A stretch of 34,238 bases of DNA from Jaenimonas drosophilae (GCA_030849065.1 JASAON010001464.1:1-34238); one strand, 5' to 3'; counted from the first letter of the stretch, positions 25,000 through 34,238 are shown. Notes: a model not told the origin generated them from the letters alone. Made by a program: numbers and translations.

Positions 25000-27900
25000 A
25001 TGCCCTGGAGCTGGCCACAACTGGAGGAGCCCACGGAGAGGGGGTCCGTCGATGATCTCCTCGTCCGCCACTTTTGTCAGTGGACCACACGCGCACCCAC
25101 GGAGAGTGATGTGGGGCGTCTGCGTGTGGCGCTCACTTCCATGGACGATGTCACGAGCGCGCCGACGACTAGTAGCACGGCCACACGTCGCGCCGAGGCC
25201 GCAACAACCTCATCCAACGATGCCGCACCGCAGATTCTGGCCCGACTTGGGGGGAACCTGACGGAAAGTGATCTGGCCGATGCCGCACCCATGGATCAGC
25301 GGGCGGCGGCGTGGGTGGAGCGATGGTCCTTCATTCTTAGTTGGCTAAGTTCTGGCGTTCTCACGTGCAGCGGGAGGACCCCGCCACTTCGAAGCGCATG
25401 TCTTCTGAACGAGGCCTTCACGACCGTCCGTCGATCCTCCCTCTCACCCTTGCGTGGCGCATCCATGCAGAGTACCACCCCACTTGTTCGTGCCTGGAGC
25501 CAAGGCTCTGCCATTGTCGTCGAGGATGATGAGGATGAGCCCTCTCAGCAACAGGGCCCAGACGGCATCCTCGTGATGCTCCTTTTTCATGGCAGCCCTG
25601 TTGTGCGCGACGCCGCTCGAGAAGCACTCATGTCCCAGCTGCCGCACCTCGCGCAGTCGCCGTACTCCACCACCTTGGGCGGTGCGGCGTCCTCCGTCAG
25701 CCATGCAGGCTATGCGGCGGCGCATCATGTCTGTGTGCTGTGGGAGTGGGCGGTGCAGCTCCTTGCCATATTGAGGCACCTGCAGGTGGCCAACTTAGGC
25801 CCCGTGGCGCCATCGGTGCCCCTGACGTTGTCGTCCACCACCCACACCGATGCTCCGCCGGAGCTGGTCGGCCTTGCAGCTGGTCTGGTGAGCCTTCTCG
25901 TCCTTCTCCAGGCGCTGCAGGAGCGCATCACGACCGCCACCTCTCGTCTTCAGTCGCACGGCGCATCCATGGCCACTGCCATGGCGAATGTGCGGCCCGC
26001 CGTTTTGCTGAAGCTGGGAGGCATCCTCGTCGTGAGCCTCTTCCTTCGTGCCGTGGAACAAGCCAGCGCCGTCCACGTGGAGGATGGCTCACCTACCAGC
26101 AATGGGCGTAGTGGTGCCGCTTCACCAACGGTGGCGGAGGCCTCAACCACAACCTCCTCGGATGATGTTCTGACGCAACTCATGGATTGCGTGAATCACG
26201 AGCTTAGGCAGCTCGCACCCGCCACCTCATCTCTTGTGCGTCGTTCCTCGATTGGGTCGTTGGTTCATGCCTTGCTGCACCTCGTGGAGGCACTCCCCGT
26301 GTCAGCAGTTGAAGAGCGATGGCGTGGCCGGCGCTTGGAGCTTCTGTGGCGTATGGGTGCCGTGCTCGAGTCACCCGCACCAACCTTGCTGATGCCAACG
26401 GCCACGGTCGGTGCGCCAGCTCAGCCTATGCTTGCGCCTTTTCAGTCGGCATCGTGGATGGCCAAGACGGTGGTGCAGAACCTCCGCACGCATCTTCGGT
26501 TGGAGGCCGCGGTTGCCGAGGCCAAGACGGTGAATCAGTCGTTGGCTGACTCCACCCCTGCTCCATGCGATGCTGTGCCAAACTGCCCCGTTCTCATCAC
26601 AGCTGCCTACGGCCTCGTTGCCCTCTTTTCCTCCCTCGTCCGTGGGGTGCCCGGGCTCTTCGCCACGACCTTCTTTCACGCCTTGATGCAGTCCGTGGAG
26701 GTGGATCTGGCGGCGGTGGCGATTGGTGCCACACTCAGCGCCCGCTCCCCGTACGGCCCACAGCTACATCGCTTGCTCCTCTCCGTGGATATTCATGTGC
26801 GCTTTCGGTCCACGACCCCGCCTGAAGCCTCGCTGCCATGTCTGGAGCGTGGGTGGGCCCACTACTCAGAGGTGCTCCGCCGCGCCGTTCGCCCACGCCA
26901 CGCCCTGCCCCCACACCTCCTCACTCTTCTAGTGGAGGTACTGACGGTCCTGTTGGAGGAGCCTGGCCTCTGCCTGCGCCTGCTACTTCCTCCCAGCACC
27001 AGTGGCATCGTGATGACTCCCCCACAGAGTGTGCTACTGGCACGGGTGGATGCCACGCTGGCCCAGCTCACGACCACCCTGGCGGAGCTGCGCGCTGCCA
27101 TCACGGGTGTGCTGGAGTCGGGAACTGGCCATGCCGCCAGCAGTGCATCCGGGGCGGCTCTTTCCCGCCTCCTCTCCAATGGCTCCCCCATTCCTCGCGT
27201 GGTCCACGTGCTGCAGATGTCGCGGCGGCCCGAGGTGCTGGACTTGGCCAAGCAGCTGCAGTCGGTCTTCCTCGAGGCCATGAGTGTGGCAGTGCACCGC
27301 AGCTTTGCCACAGACGCAGCCGCCTTTGTGTGGGAGTCCGTGATTCTTGCCCAGCCAACCTTGTCAGGCGCAGACAACTTCCTCAAGCTACAAGATGCTG
27401 TGGTGCTGAACCTGGCACGTACACAGGCCGCACTCTGGCGTGCGGTGCTGGTGGAGCTCCCGTTGGACCAGGATGGGAGCGGTCTGTGCGGGAGAACCGT
27501 GGCGTCGGTGTGGTGGGCAGCAGCCATGCTGGTAGAGCTTGGGGGTGGGGAGCGGGAGCAGCGCGCAGCACTTTTGGAGCGTGTGGTGCAGAAGCTCCCA
27601 TCACTCACGACCGCCGTTGTTGCCGGAACGGCCTCGACGGATGGAGTTGGCACGAGTTCTCTGGCGTCTCTCGCTCTCTACCGGGTTAGCCGCCACCTCT
27701 TTGTCTGTTTGCTCCAGCGCCATCTTCAGTACCCCCTCGCCACCCTCATCGCAGCCCTTCTTCATGTCGGAGGTGCCATGCCGGTCTCGCGTGTCTTGGC
27801 CGATGCTAAGTTCCGCGACATTGTTCGTCAGTGTTTTGTGATGGTTGGTCAATCACTTCCCGAGGAGGATGGTCTGGCAGTCTTGCGCACCTATGGGCCA

Positions 27901-30900
27901 CCGTGGCTGGTGGAGATCGTGACGAGTGCTGGACGCTCCATCAGTGACTGCTTGGCAGAGCAGGAACGCCGCTTTCAGCAGTTCGAGTGCCAAGAACGTG
28001 AGGTGGAGGCTGCACGACAGAATGATGCAGCACGTGCCACGGCAGAAGCTCCGTTGCGGCATGCTCAGGCAGGCCAGTTTGCCCGGGAGGCTGAAGACCG
28101 AGCTGCTCATCGCGCCGCCCTTCGCGAAGCGGCGCAGCGTCGTCGCAATCCCCTCCACTGCGACTCCGCTGATGATGATGATGATGATGATGATGATGAG
28201 GAGCACCCGTCACACGTTTGGGGTCCATCACCCCCGTCACGTCAAGGGCTCATGACTGCACACGCAGGTGTTCCAGGGGTGCCACCTCTCCAACGTCATC
28301 GCTCCGATGCTCCTGGTGGCCACGCCCCCACTGTCCTGCAACAGCACCTCAAGCTCGCCCAAGAACGGCAGCGACTTTTGGCGCACCATGAGGAAAGCCT
28401 CACCAAGCTCACCGAGGCTGTGGAGCATGTGGCCTGCGGTACCGATCCGATTCAACGGCCACCCTCCTTCCACGACTTCATTGGCGAGGGCCATCACGCG
28501 CTGGCACCGGTGCTCCCCGTCATTCCCGAGGTGTTTTGTTCCGACGCCCACCCTACAGACGATGCCTCCATGATGGTGCTGCGTCAAGCCACAGCCTATG
28601 CGGAGTGCTTTGCACCCCATGTTGGGGTGGAGCTCCGCAGTGACATTTGCGCACGTACCGATGAGCTTGCATCGCAGTGTACGGGCACTTGTGCACGACC
28701 TACTTCTTCGGCAGTGGTGGAGGACGACCCGCTTGGTCTGAAGCGTCGCTTTCCATTGGATGAAGTAGTGAGTCGTAAGAGCATCTCAGCCGTGCACGTG
28801 CGTCGTCTGCCCATTCTCCCGCTCCACCCCACACGCTGCACCTTTGACGTGCTGGTCCAATCCCTCTTTACCGACGTCTTCAACGACTCGTCACGAGCAT
28901 CTCATCCCACGGCTCGTCAACGACGCCTCTCAGCCGCCTTTTCTGAGGGCGATGTTGTGCTGCTGCTTCTCCCACTGGGCAGCCTTCTCACCAAGTGGGT
29001 TCAGCGCATGCACAAGGATGGGGAAGAACGCGGGGTGGACCCCCTGCTGGATCAGATCCCCCCACTATGGAAGAAGCTTGGTTGCTACCCACGCATGTGT
29101 CTGGTGGACTCCATCATCCCCAGCACACGAACGGTGCGACTGTGGACCTACCCGCCCCCACCCCTCCCGAGCCACGTCAGGCCCGCCTCACCCGTACCCA
29201 TTCACTTTGAGCAGGCACTCCACGTTGGCTTTGATGGCGCGGAGACGACCCTCTTCCTGCGTCGATTGACCTCCATCAATCCAGCCATCATGGCACTGCG
29301 AGCACTGCACAGTGTGCGGACGAAGCAGTTTGCGTCACTCCTCTATGATCCACGACCTGCGGCGACGAACAGCCGCAACTTTGTGAAGGCCATTGTGAAT
29401 CACATGAAGCCTCCACTTGTGAATCAGGTGCGTGCTCGTATGGTGCTGCAGCAGTCACTGAACCAGGAGCAGGCCACAGCCGTGGCCATGGTGCTGTACA
29501 GTTGTCTTCCTTTGTGGGACAAGTCCACGCCCATTCATGAAGATGTGGCAGATTCTGGTGCACTAATCTATGACCGCGGTGCAGAAACCACCTTTCGTGG
29601 TGTGAAGGTGCCGGACATCCTTGTGATTGAGGGTCCGCCTGGTACCGGCAAGACACACACCCTCAGCGTGGCTGTTCTCAACCTCCTGCACCACCTCCCA
29701 CGTGGCTCTCGAGTGCTGGTTTGTGCTCCATCCAACTGTGCCGTGGATGAGTGTCTGCTACGTGTGCACAAACACCAGCAGCGCATCAAGGACAGTCACA
29801 TTATCCGACGCGTTGGCGTTCGTGACAATGTTGGTGTGGCCGTGCTCAACCTCGATCCGCCTGTCTTTATTGATGACCTTGTCGGTGCGAAGAGCTCAGG
29901 TGCCACCAAGGGAAGGGACGGAAGGATGAAGTTTGCTCGAAATCTGGGATGCACCGATACGCGTGAGGAGGCGCTCCTCGGCGCGGCGGTCTTGTTTAGC
30001 ACGCTTGGATCTCTCAATCAAATCCAGCGCGCGAGGATCACGTTTGATGTGGTGGTGGTGGATGAGGCCTCTCAGGCAACAGAACCCGATGTCGTTCAGG
30101 CTCTTTTGTTGGCCAATAAGCGGTGTGTTTTGATTGGTGATTCAAAGCAACTGCAGCCAACCATCCTCTGCAACGACGCAGCACGAAAGGGACTGAAGCG
30201 GAGCTTGTTGGTGCGACTGTTGCGCTGTGGTCACAGTAGCTTCCGATTGCGGCAACAGTACCGCATGCATCCAGACATTTGTGCCTTTTCCAATGCCTAT
30301 TTCTACGACAACACCCTCCTCACTGCGGAGAGTGTGCTGTTGCGTTCTGGACTGGGAGACATGACCTACGGTACACAGAGGATGTCTGACATCTCCAAGG
30401 TACTGGGGAACACTCCGAGATTGGTGTTCATGGATGTTCCCAAGTCCAAGATGCAAAACGCCAGAGGTCGCTCGCTACAGAACTGGACAGAGGCAACCGT
30501 TGTGGTGCGTCTGATGCGCCAGCTAGCCGGTCTTCTCAGGCTGAGTCCAACGGACGTGGCAGCCAAGGTTGGCATCATCACCTTCTATCGTGGTCAGAAG
30601 GATGCCATTGAGTCGCAATTGACGAAGGATGAACGTAAGCAGGGTGTGGAGGTGGCAACGGTGGACAGCTTTCAGGGAAGAGAGAAGGACATCATCATCA
30701 TCAGTTGTGTGCGTACGTCTTCGAATGAGTCCCCAGGCTCGCTGCCTTCATCTCCTACAGAGCCACGAACATCTCTTGGTTTCTTGAGTGACTGGCACCG
30801 TATCAACGTTGCCCTCACACGTGCAAAGGAGCTTTGTGTGGTGGTGGGCCAGGCGCGCAACTACATACGTCATGTAGAGTCTAGTACGCCATTAGCCCAG

Positions 30901-31224
30901 CACGAAGGTGCTTTGGCGCAGTCGGTGCTAACCACCTTGGATTCGTCGAACCAGTCTGTTTTGAACGAGCTGCGTGCCGCTGATGAAGACCCCCTCGTAC
31001 TCTCCACACTTATTGCTCACTGTCGCAGCGAGCCTGTGCTCTCTACGCTACGCTCACGTGCCGCCACGATCGTGGATGCAGATGAAAGTGCAGAGTCAAT
31101 GGGCCAAAGCGTGCCCAGCGTACATGAGAACGATGCACCGTCGAACGTCAAGTCATCCGCATTGTTCGTCGAGGTGCTTTCACCTTCTGATGACTTGGTT
31201 CGCTTGATGTGTCGCAAGAGATAA
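25000..31224 (+). CDS. Large SF1 RNA/DNA helicase of the Upf1/Sen1 (senataxin) type
   Basis: Encodes 2074 residues. The C-terminal third is a complete SF1B helicase: Walker A GPPGTGKT (1545-1552), Walker B VVVDEASQ (Asp1688, Glu1689), motif III GDSKQLQPT (1713-), QYRMHP (1753-1758), motif V region VDSFQGREKD (1888-) and motif VI NVALTRAK (1936-1943). An EGDVVLLLLPLGSL strand near 1315 fits the beta-barrel that precedes the core in Sen1/Upf1 enzymes. Residues 1-1040 form a long Leu/Ala/Val-rich helical region like the HEAT-type N-terminus of Sen1/senataxin. A charged coiled-coil-like part (about 980-1050) and a run of nine Asp (1058-1066) follow. There is no Cys/His-rich Upf1 zinc domain ahead of the core. 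This favours a Sen1-like role (transcription termination, R-loop removal) over classical NMD, although motifs II-III read like Upf1. Nuclear location is inferred. Confidence 0.85.
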   Translation: MPWSWPQLEEPTERGSVDDLLVRHFCQWTTRAPTESDVGRLRVALTSMDDVTSAPTTSSTATRRAEAATTSSNDAAPQILARLGGNLTESDLADAAPMDQRAAAWVERWSFILSWLSSGVLTCSGRTPPLRSACLLNEAFTTVRRSSLSPLRGASMQSTTPLVRAWSQGSAIVVEDDEDEPSQQQGPDGILVMLLFHGSPVVRDAAREALMSQLPHLAQSPYSTTLGGAASSVSHAGYAAAHHVCVLWEWAVQLLAILRHLQVANLGPVAPSVPLTLSSTTHTDAPPELVGLAAGLVSLLVLLQALQERITTATSRLQSHGASMATAMANVRPAVLLKLGGILVVSLFLRAVEQASAVHVEDGSPTSNGRSGAASPTVAEASTTTSSDDVLTQLMDCVNHELRQLAPATSSLVRRSSIGSLVHALLHLVEALPVSAVEERWRGRRLELLWRMGAVLESPAPTLLMPTATVGAPAQPMLAPFQSASWMAKTVVQNLRTHLRLEAAVAEAKTVNQSLADSTPAPCDAVPNCPVLITAAYGLVALFSSLVRGVPGLFATTFFHALMQSVEVDLAAVAIGATLSARSPYGPQLHRLLLSVDIHVRFRSTTPPEASLPCLERGWAHYSEVLRRAVRPRHALPPHLLTLLVEVLTVLLEEPGLCLRLLLPPSTSGIVMTPPQSVLLARVDATLAQLTTTLAELRAAITGVLESGTGHAASSASGAALSRLLSNGSPIPRVVHVLQMSRRPEVLDLAKQLQSVFLEAMSVAVHRSFATDAAAFVWESVILAQPTLSGADNFLKLQDAVVLNLARTQAALWRAVLVELPLDQDGSGLCGRTVASVWWAAAMLVELGGGEREQRAALLERVVQKLPSLTTAVVAGTASTDGVGTSSLASLALYRVSRHLFVCLLQRHLQYPLATLIAALLHVGGAMPVSRVLADAKFRDIVRQCFVMVGQSLPEEDGLAVLRTYGPPWLVEIVTSAGRSISDCLAEQERRFQQFECQEREVEAARQNDAARATAEAPLRHAQAGQFAREAEDRAAHRAALREAAQRRRNPLHCDSADDDDDDDDDEEHPSHVWGPSPPSRQGLMTAHAGVPGVPPLQRHRSDAPGGHAPTVLQQHLKLAQERQRLLAHHEESLTKLTEAVEHVACGTDPIQRPPSFHDFIGEGHHALAPVLPVIPEVFCSDAHPTDDASMMVLRQATAYAECFAPHVGVELRSDICARTDELASQCTGTCARPTSSAVVEDDPLGLKRRFPLDEVVSRKSISAVHVRRLPILPLHPTRCTFDVLVQSLFTDVFNDSSRASHPTARQRRLSAAFSEGDVVLLLLPLGSLLTKWVQRMHKDGEERGVDPLLDQIPPLWKKLGCYPRMCLVDSIIPSTRTVRLWTYPPPPLPSHVRPASPVPIHFEQALHVGFDGAETTLFLRRLTSINPAIMALRALHSVRTKQFASLLYDPRPAATNSRNFVKAIVNHMKPPLVNQVRARMVLQQSLNQEQATAVAMVLYSCLPLWDKSTPIHEDVADSGALIYDRGAETTFRGVKVPDILVIEGPPGTGKTHTLSVAVLNLLHHLPRGSRVLVCAPSNCAVDECLLRVHKHQQRIKDSHIIRRVGVRDNVGVAVLNLDPPVFIDDLVGAKSSGATKGRDGRMKFARNLGCTDTREEALLGAAVLFSTLGSLNQIQRARITFDVVVVDEASQATEPDVVQALLLANKRCVLIGDSKQLQPTILCNDAARKGLKRSLLVRLLRCGHSSFRLRQQYRMHPDICAFSNAYFYDNTLLTAESVLLRSGLGDMTYGTQRMSDISKVLGNTPRLVFMDVPKSKMQNARGRSLQNWTEATVVVRLMRQLAGLLRLSPTDVAAKVGIITFYRGQKDAIESQLTKDERKQGVEVATVDSFQGREKDIIIISCVRTSSNESPGSLPSSPTEPRTSLGFLSDWHRINVALTRAKELCVVVGQARNYIRHVESSTPLAQHEGALAQSVLTTLDSSNQSVLNELRAADEDPLVLSTLIAHCRSEPVLSTLRSRAATIVDADESAESMGQSVPSVHENDAPSNVKSSALFVEVLSPSDDLVRLMCRKR
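28171..28197 (+). repeat. GAT repeat encoding nine aspartates in the helicase gene
   Basis: Nine pure GAT codons followed by GAG GAG encode an acidic patch between the N-terminal helical region and the helicase part. Pure codon use suggests recent repeat expansion. Confidence 0.9.
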
Positions 31225-31400
31225 TCTTTTGCGTCGTTACATGTTGCCTCAATTGGGAACAAAGCAGAGCATGCGGTGGTCTGAGGAGAACCAATGAATG
31301 AGCCCCCTGTGACATGGTGGCATATATATGCTCCTGTTCTTTGGTTGCAGAGTGATGTGGCCTACATCATGCATGTGTATGTGTACGGCGTATATCGTGG

Positions 31401-31448
31401 TCACTGTTCTCCTTCTCCTCTATGCACACATGTGCAAACCAATCTGAG
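31401..31448 (+). promoter_or_regulatory. Probable spliced-leader acceptor for the zinc-knuckle gene
   Basis: A C/T-rich tract (31404-31421) is followed by AG at 31447-31448, with other AGs at 31451-31452 and beyond. No ATG lies between these and the start at 31511, whereas ATGs upstream of the AG would be removed. The 286-base spacer 31225-31510 has no other feature I can name. Confidence 0.5.
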
Positions 31449-31510
31449 CTAGGATAGCTAAAGGCTCGTTGAGTGCTTCAAGTTGGTCTGTAGGCAGGCA
31501 GGGTGGAAGC

Positions 31511-32434
31511 ATGTCCAGCGATTTGCCGCCATCGACAGTTGGGCCACATGGCAGCGGTGGTGTGCACGTCAATGGCTGTGCCACCATGCCACCCGACATG
31601 CGAGCCTCTCATCGAGTGCAAATTGTGGTTCGTGGACGACGGTTTGAGATGCCGATTGCCACGGCTATTCAGCACTGCAGTGCCCTTGCCTACTTCTTTG
31701 GTCTCCCATTGGAAGGTTGCGCTCTGGGGGCAGTGTCGCTCACTGGACAGGCCACCACGTCAGGTGTGGCGCGCCCCACCATGGTGTGGGATCTCCAGAG
31801 TGAGGATCCATCGCAGGATGCCCAAGCCATTGAGGCAGCCATGACGGCCCACTACAACCAAGTCGCGTGGCCACGGGCAGCACATGAACTACAGTTAAGC
31901 CCTGCATCACCTCCACCCATCATGCCTGAAGCAGTTCGATGCATTTCCACTCAGACAACGCCTGTGGTGTGGGTCTTCCAGTTCCCACGTCGTCCGTCGG
32001 CCACGGCTGCCACTACTCCTGTGGATGAGTCGGATCCTGCAGATGACCCACAACTTGTCTTGCAGCCGGACTACGTCGGGGTCATTCTTGTCCACCTTCG
32101 CAAGATGACGGAACATGACGCGCGGGGCTCCGACTCTGAGGTGCCAGCACGAACTCCAGGACCGACGTTGTCGTCCCTCCGTTGGAACGAGTTGACGTGG
32201 GAGCAACAGCTCTCTGTCGCACAGGTTGTGCGAAGTCTTCTTGTGATTCCTTGCATGGCTGGCTACAGCTGGCCAACAGCCGTGGCACAGGAGGATGTGG
32301 ATGAGTGCTCCACAAACTGCAGAGTTGCTAGTGGCCTCAGCCGCGATTCAGACGATGAAGTACATGCCGTTGGTGTGATTGCCTGCGGTCACTGTGGTAC
32401 CGTGGGGCACGAGAGCGACGTATGCCCTTTCTAA
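31511..32434 (+). CDS. Unknown protein with a C-terminal CCHC zinc knuckle
   Basis: Encodes 307 residues from the ATG at 31511. The frame is open 14 codons further upstream but only from a TTG. The only recognisable motif is at the very end: CGHCGTVGHESDVC, which fits C-x2-C-x4-H-x4-C (Cys292, Cys295, His300, Cys305), a zinc knuckle of the type that binds single-stranded RNA or DNA. The segment at about 35-75 (VQIVVRGRRFEMPIATAIQHCSALAYFFG) and the one at 150-165 (VVWVFQFPRR) look like folded parts of an unknown domain. The rest is Pro/Ser/Thr-rich. Kinetoplastids have several zinc-knuckle proteins, such as the universal minicircle sequence binding proteins, but those have repeated knuckles; here there is one. 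A nucleic-acid role is inferred. Confidence 0.7.
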   Translation: MSSDLPPSTVGPHGSGGVHVNGCATMPPDMRASHRVQIVVRGRRFEMPIATAIQHCSALAYFFGLPLEGCALGAVSLTGQATTSGVARPTMVWDLQSEDPSQDAQAIEAAMTAHYNQVAWPRAAHELQLSPASPPPIMPEAVRCISTQTTPVVWVFQFPRRPSATAATTPVDESDPADDPQLVLQPDYVGVILVHLRKMTEHDARGSDSEVPARTPGPTLSSLRWNELTWEQQLSVAQVVRSLLVIPCMAGYSWPTAVAQEDVDECSTNCRVASGLSRDSDDEVHAVGVIACGHCGTVGHESDVCPF

Positions 32435-32813
32435 CCCACCTCGTGAGTGACTGTGATGGTTGAATGAATTGTTGCCGTTCTCCGCAGTTTCTATGTGGTA
32501 CCCCGTCACGGTCATTGCGAGTACGTTTGTGTTATGACGTGTGTGTTCGTTGCCCATACGACTACCATAGTTAAACCCTATCTTCCTTGGCATATGTCCT
32601 TCAAAGGTTGTGCATTGCTGCGATATCATCTGAGTAGTGTATCGCCAACATCTACTGCCCCCATCTCTCCCCCTCACTCTTTCTCTCTACAATGGCATAA
32701 CTGGCAACTTGGCAAGACACTCAAGTCCCTCGCTGACGGATATCCTGCACTTACACTTGTCTCACATTCACGCAACTGGAAACGTAGCGCTCTGCCCACA
32801 TTTAAGGACAGCT
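32435..32813 (+). promoter_or_regulatory. Intergenic region with splice acceptor for the last gene
   Basis: This 379-base spacer contains a strong pyrimidine tract (32657-32689), then AGs at 32715-32716 and 32724-32725. From there to the ATG at 32814 there is no other ATG. The ATG at 32692 lies before the AG and would be removed. The spacer is more AT-rich than those to the left. Confidence 0.6.
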
Positions 32814-34238
32814 ATGAAGAAACTTCGTCAAGCATGCAAGCGTGTTGTGGCGAAAATCGCCAAGACTCGTGATCTCCAGGGGTTCTTGAGATGCTTGACC
32901 GATCTCCCCGATTTCAGCCCCATAACACTTGATGGTGCCAACAACTTTATAGTGTGCATCCTGTGCTGCGTAGAAATGGTCGTTGCGAAGAGTCTGCAAC
33001 ACCCCAGGGTGATTGAGAGTACCCCGAAGTCGTTGAACACCAAAGAGAAGAAGATGGTGGCGATGCGCATTGCCGTGGAGCATTTCATGGCCATTGCATC
33101 GACTGAACTGGACACAATTCCCTCGCACTTGTTGGGTAGCGTGCGTGGTTTTCTGGTTGAGGGGCTCGCAGACTTTGTGATGGAATGCACCTGCAGCCCA
33201 CCATCGTCAATACCAGTGGATTATGATATGCAGCAGGTGAGACTGGAGATTCTTTGGATGTTGAGCAACTACTTGTCTTCTCCAAATAGCAGATTGTCAA
33301 ATGAACTCTGCTCCCCGTACCAACTACCATTGGGGGCCAACACTGCCAGCATGTTGGTAGTGGCACTTGTCACGAGGAAATTCAATGAGCGAATGGACGA
33401 TTTTCATGCCAGGAAGGCTGCCTATGATTTCATCGTCACATTCAGTGCTCTTTGCAAGATATTACCAGGAAGCAGTGCCACGCACTTTCTCTCTAACCTT
33501 CTACAGCACAAACGACAGAAGAAGTACGTCAACCATCTGCACACGGGCCTCTCCACACATTGGCATATCTTATTGAAATTCACGGATGAGACGAGCCTCG
33601 CGGCGCTGGCATCGTTACTGGAGAAAATCCAGGTACCCAATAGTATGTCATTAGGGCGTGAGATGCATGCATTGATGAAAGCCACGCGAAGTGTGGTACC
33701 AGTACCTCCACGTACATCTCGCACTAAGCAAAGCACCCCACCGCAAGCGCAAAACACCGCAGCACAGAAAAAGGCAGCAAAGAAAACAAAAACAGCGATA
33801 AATACGCCACCAACCTCTGACTCCAATCCACGCATTAACCACACCAAGTTATCCATGGACTTCATGAAGTACATCGCGTGCTCTACAAACACCTCCGCCG
33901 ACAATGCCGTCATCTGCGATCTGATTGGCCAAGGTACCAGCGCTTTAGCAGACCAACTTCCCATCCTGCCCATGAGCTACGCCACCATCAACGCAGCTCT
34001 ACGTGTCATATCGACGGGACTGGACCACCGATACACCCAGTTTCTGATGCTACACCAAGCAGTCAACCTCCGCTGTCAAGTCGCCAGCACCTTCCAGCAA
34101 ATCCTTTACAAGTGCTCCAAGCACTTCGATCGCGTTGCCGAAGTTCACTCAATACGAGAGTTGTGTCAGCTCCAGTACCCTCTTCTGAATGAGCATACCA
34201 TCACCACCACCGCTCAAAACAACAACAACGGTGGAGTG
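32814..34238 (+). CDS. Unknown protein, open to the right edge of the window (partial, 3' end missing)
   Basis: The frame from the ATG at 32814 stays open for 475 codons to the last base with no stop. It is the first ATG after the predicted splice site. I do not recognise the protein. Residues 1-290 and about 350-455 look helical and folded, with Leu, Ile, Cys and Met in regular spacing. Residues about 295-340 form a basic linker (KKAAKKTKTA) between Pro/Thr/Gln-rich parts. The last visible residues are Thr- and Asn-rich (NNNN). There is no signal peptide or clear membrane span. Base and codon use differ from the genes to the left: ATA, TTA and other A/T-ending codons are common, whereas the rod protein almost avoids them. 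Continuous reading over 1.4 kb, good spacing from its neighbour and a proper splice signal make it a real gene. It may be weakly expressed, fast-evolving or recently acquired. Confidence 0.8.
   Translation, partial: MKKLRQACKRVVAKIAKTRDLQGFLRCLTDLPDFSPITLDGANNFIVCILCCVEMVVAKSLQHPRVIESTPKSLNTKEKKMVAMRIAVEHFMAIASTELDTIPSHLLGSVRGFLVEGLADFVMECTCSPPSSIPVDYDMQQVRLEILWMLSNYLSSPNSRLSNELCSPYQLPLGANTASMLVVALVTRKFNERMDDFHARKAAYDFIVTFSALCKILPGSSATHFLSNLLQHKRQKKYVNHLHTGLSTHWHILLKFTDETSLAALASLLEKIQVPNSMSLGREMHALMKATRSVVPVPPRTSRTKQSTPPQAQNTAAQKKAAKKTKTAINTPPTSDSNPRINHTKLSMDFMKYIACSTNTSADNAVICDLIGQGTSALADQLPILPMSYATINAALRVISTGLDHRYTQFLMLHQAVNLRCQVASTFQQILYKCSKHFDRVAEVHSIRELCQLQYPLLNEHTITTTAQNNNNGGV

Noticed and set aside
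31469..31510. N-terminal extension of the zinc-knuckle protein from a TTG
   Set aside because: Non-ATG start; the ATG at 31511 is the first after the likely acceptor.
33422..33973. Minus-strand open frame of 183 codons with Phe/Cys-rich hydrophobic stretch that looks like a membrane segment
   Set aside because: It is the antisense of the Lys-rich linker in the 475-codon plus-strand gene; AAG/AAA codons read as Phe-rich on the other strand.
1..34238. CRISPR array, tRNA genes, transposon or retroelement
   Set aside because: I saw no regularly spaced repeats, no cloverleaf-like tRNA sequence and no reverse transcriptase, integrase or transposase motifs; the repeats present are simple microsatellites.

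Overview
The window looks like nuclear DNA from a kinetoplastid flagellate (trypanosomatid or bodonid). Four things point that way: a paraflagellar rod protein; every convincing gene on the + strand with no introns; a pyrimidine-rich tract followed by an AG (the usual trans-splicing acceptor) ahead of each start codon; and a histone H2B tail with the trypanosomatid style of ending. The species cannot be told from the sequence. Coding regions are GC-rich, while intergenic regions are full of CA, CT and GT microsatellites and T-runs. I see no tRNA, rRNA, transposon, CRISPR array or strand switch, so the whole window is best read as part of one polycistronic transcription unit.

Layout from left to right: the last 20 codons of histone H2B (1-60); a paraflagellar rod protein (343-2115); a 1.3 kb gene-free stretch; an unknown protein ending in a strong SUMO-interacting-type motif (3402-4385); a PPPDE/DeSI-type cysteine isopeptidase (4686-5357); a kelch-repeat protein (5676-8648); a protein with an RS-rich N-terminus and two related zinc ribbons (9128-10399); a mitochondrial carrier (10888-11772); a 1.1 kb gene-free stretch; a 2803-residue protein with two parallel beta-helix blocks (12876-21287); a tandem-bromodomain plus MRG-domain protein matching the architecture of bromodomain factor 5 (21731-23749); a stand-alone YVH1-type zinc domain (24111-24539); a 2074-residue Upf1/Sen1-type SF1 helicase (25000-31224); a protein ending in a CCHC zinc knuckle (31511-32434); and an unknown ORF that runs off the right edge (32814 to 34238).

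The genes do not form one pathway. Kinetoplastid polycistrons usually group unrelated genes, and co-transcription does not imply shared function. Two loose themes are visible: flagellar structure (the rod protein, possibly the kelch and beta-helix proteins) and chromatin or RNA metabolism (H2B, the bromodomain/MRG protein, the Sen1-like helicase, the YVH1-type domain, the zinc-knuckle and zinc-ribbon proteins). The most thought-provoking juxtaposition is the SIM-bearing protein directly upstream of a DeSI-type putative deSUMOylase.

Three start codons were moved from the longest open frame to the first ATG after the likely splice acceptor (kelch protein, mitochondrial carrier, zinc-knuckle protein). 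The final gene has no stop inside the window.
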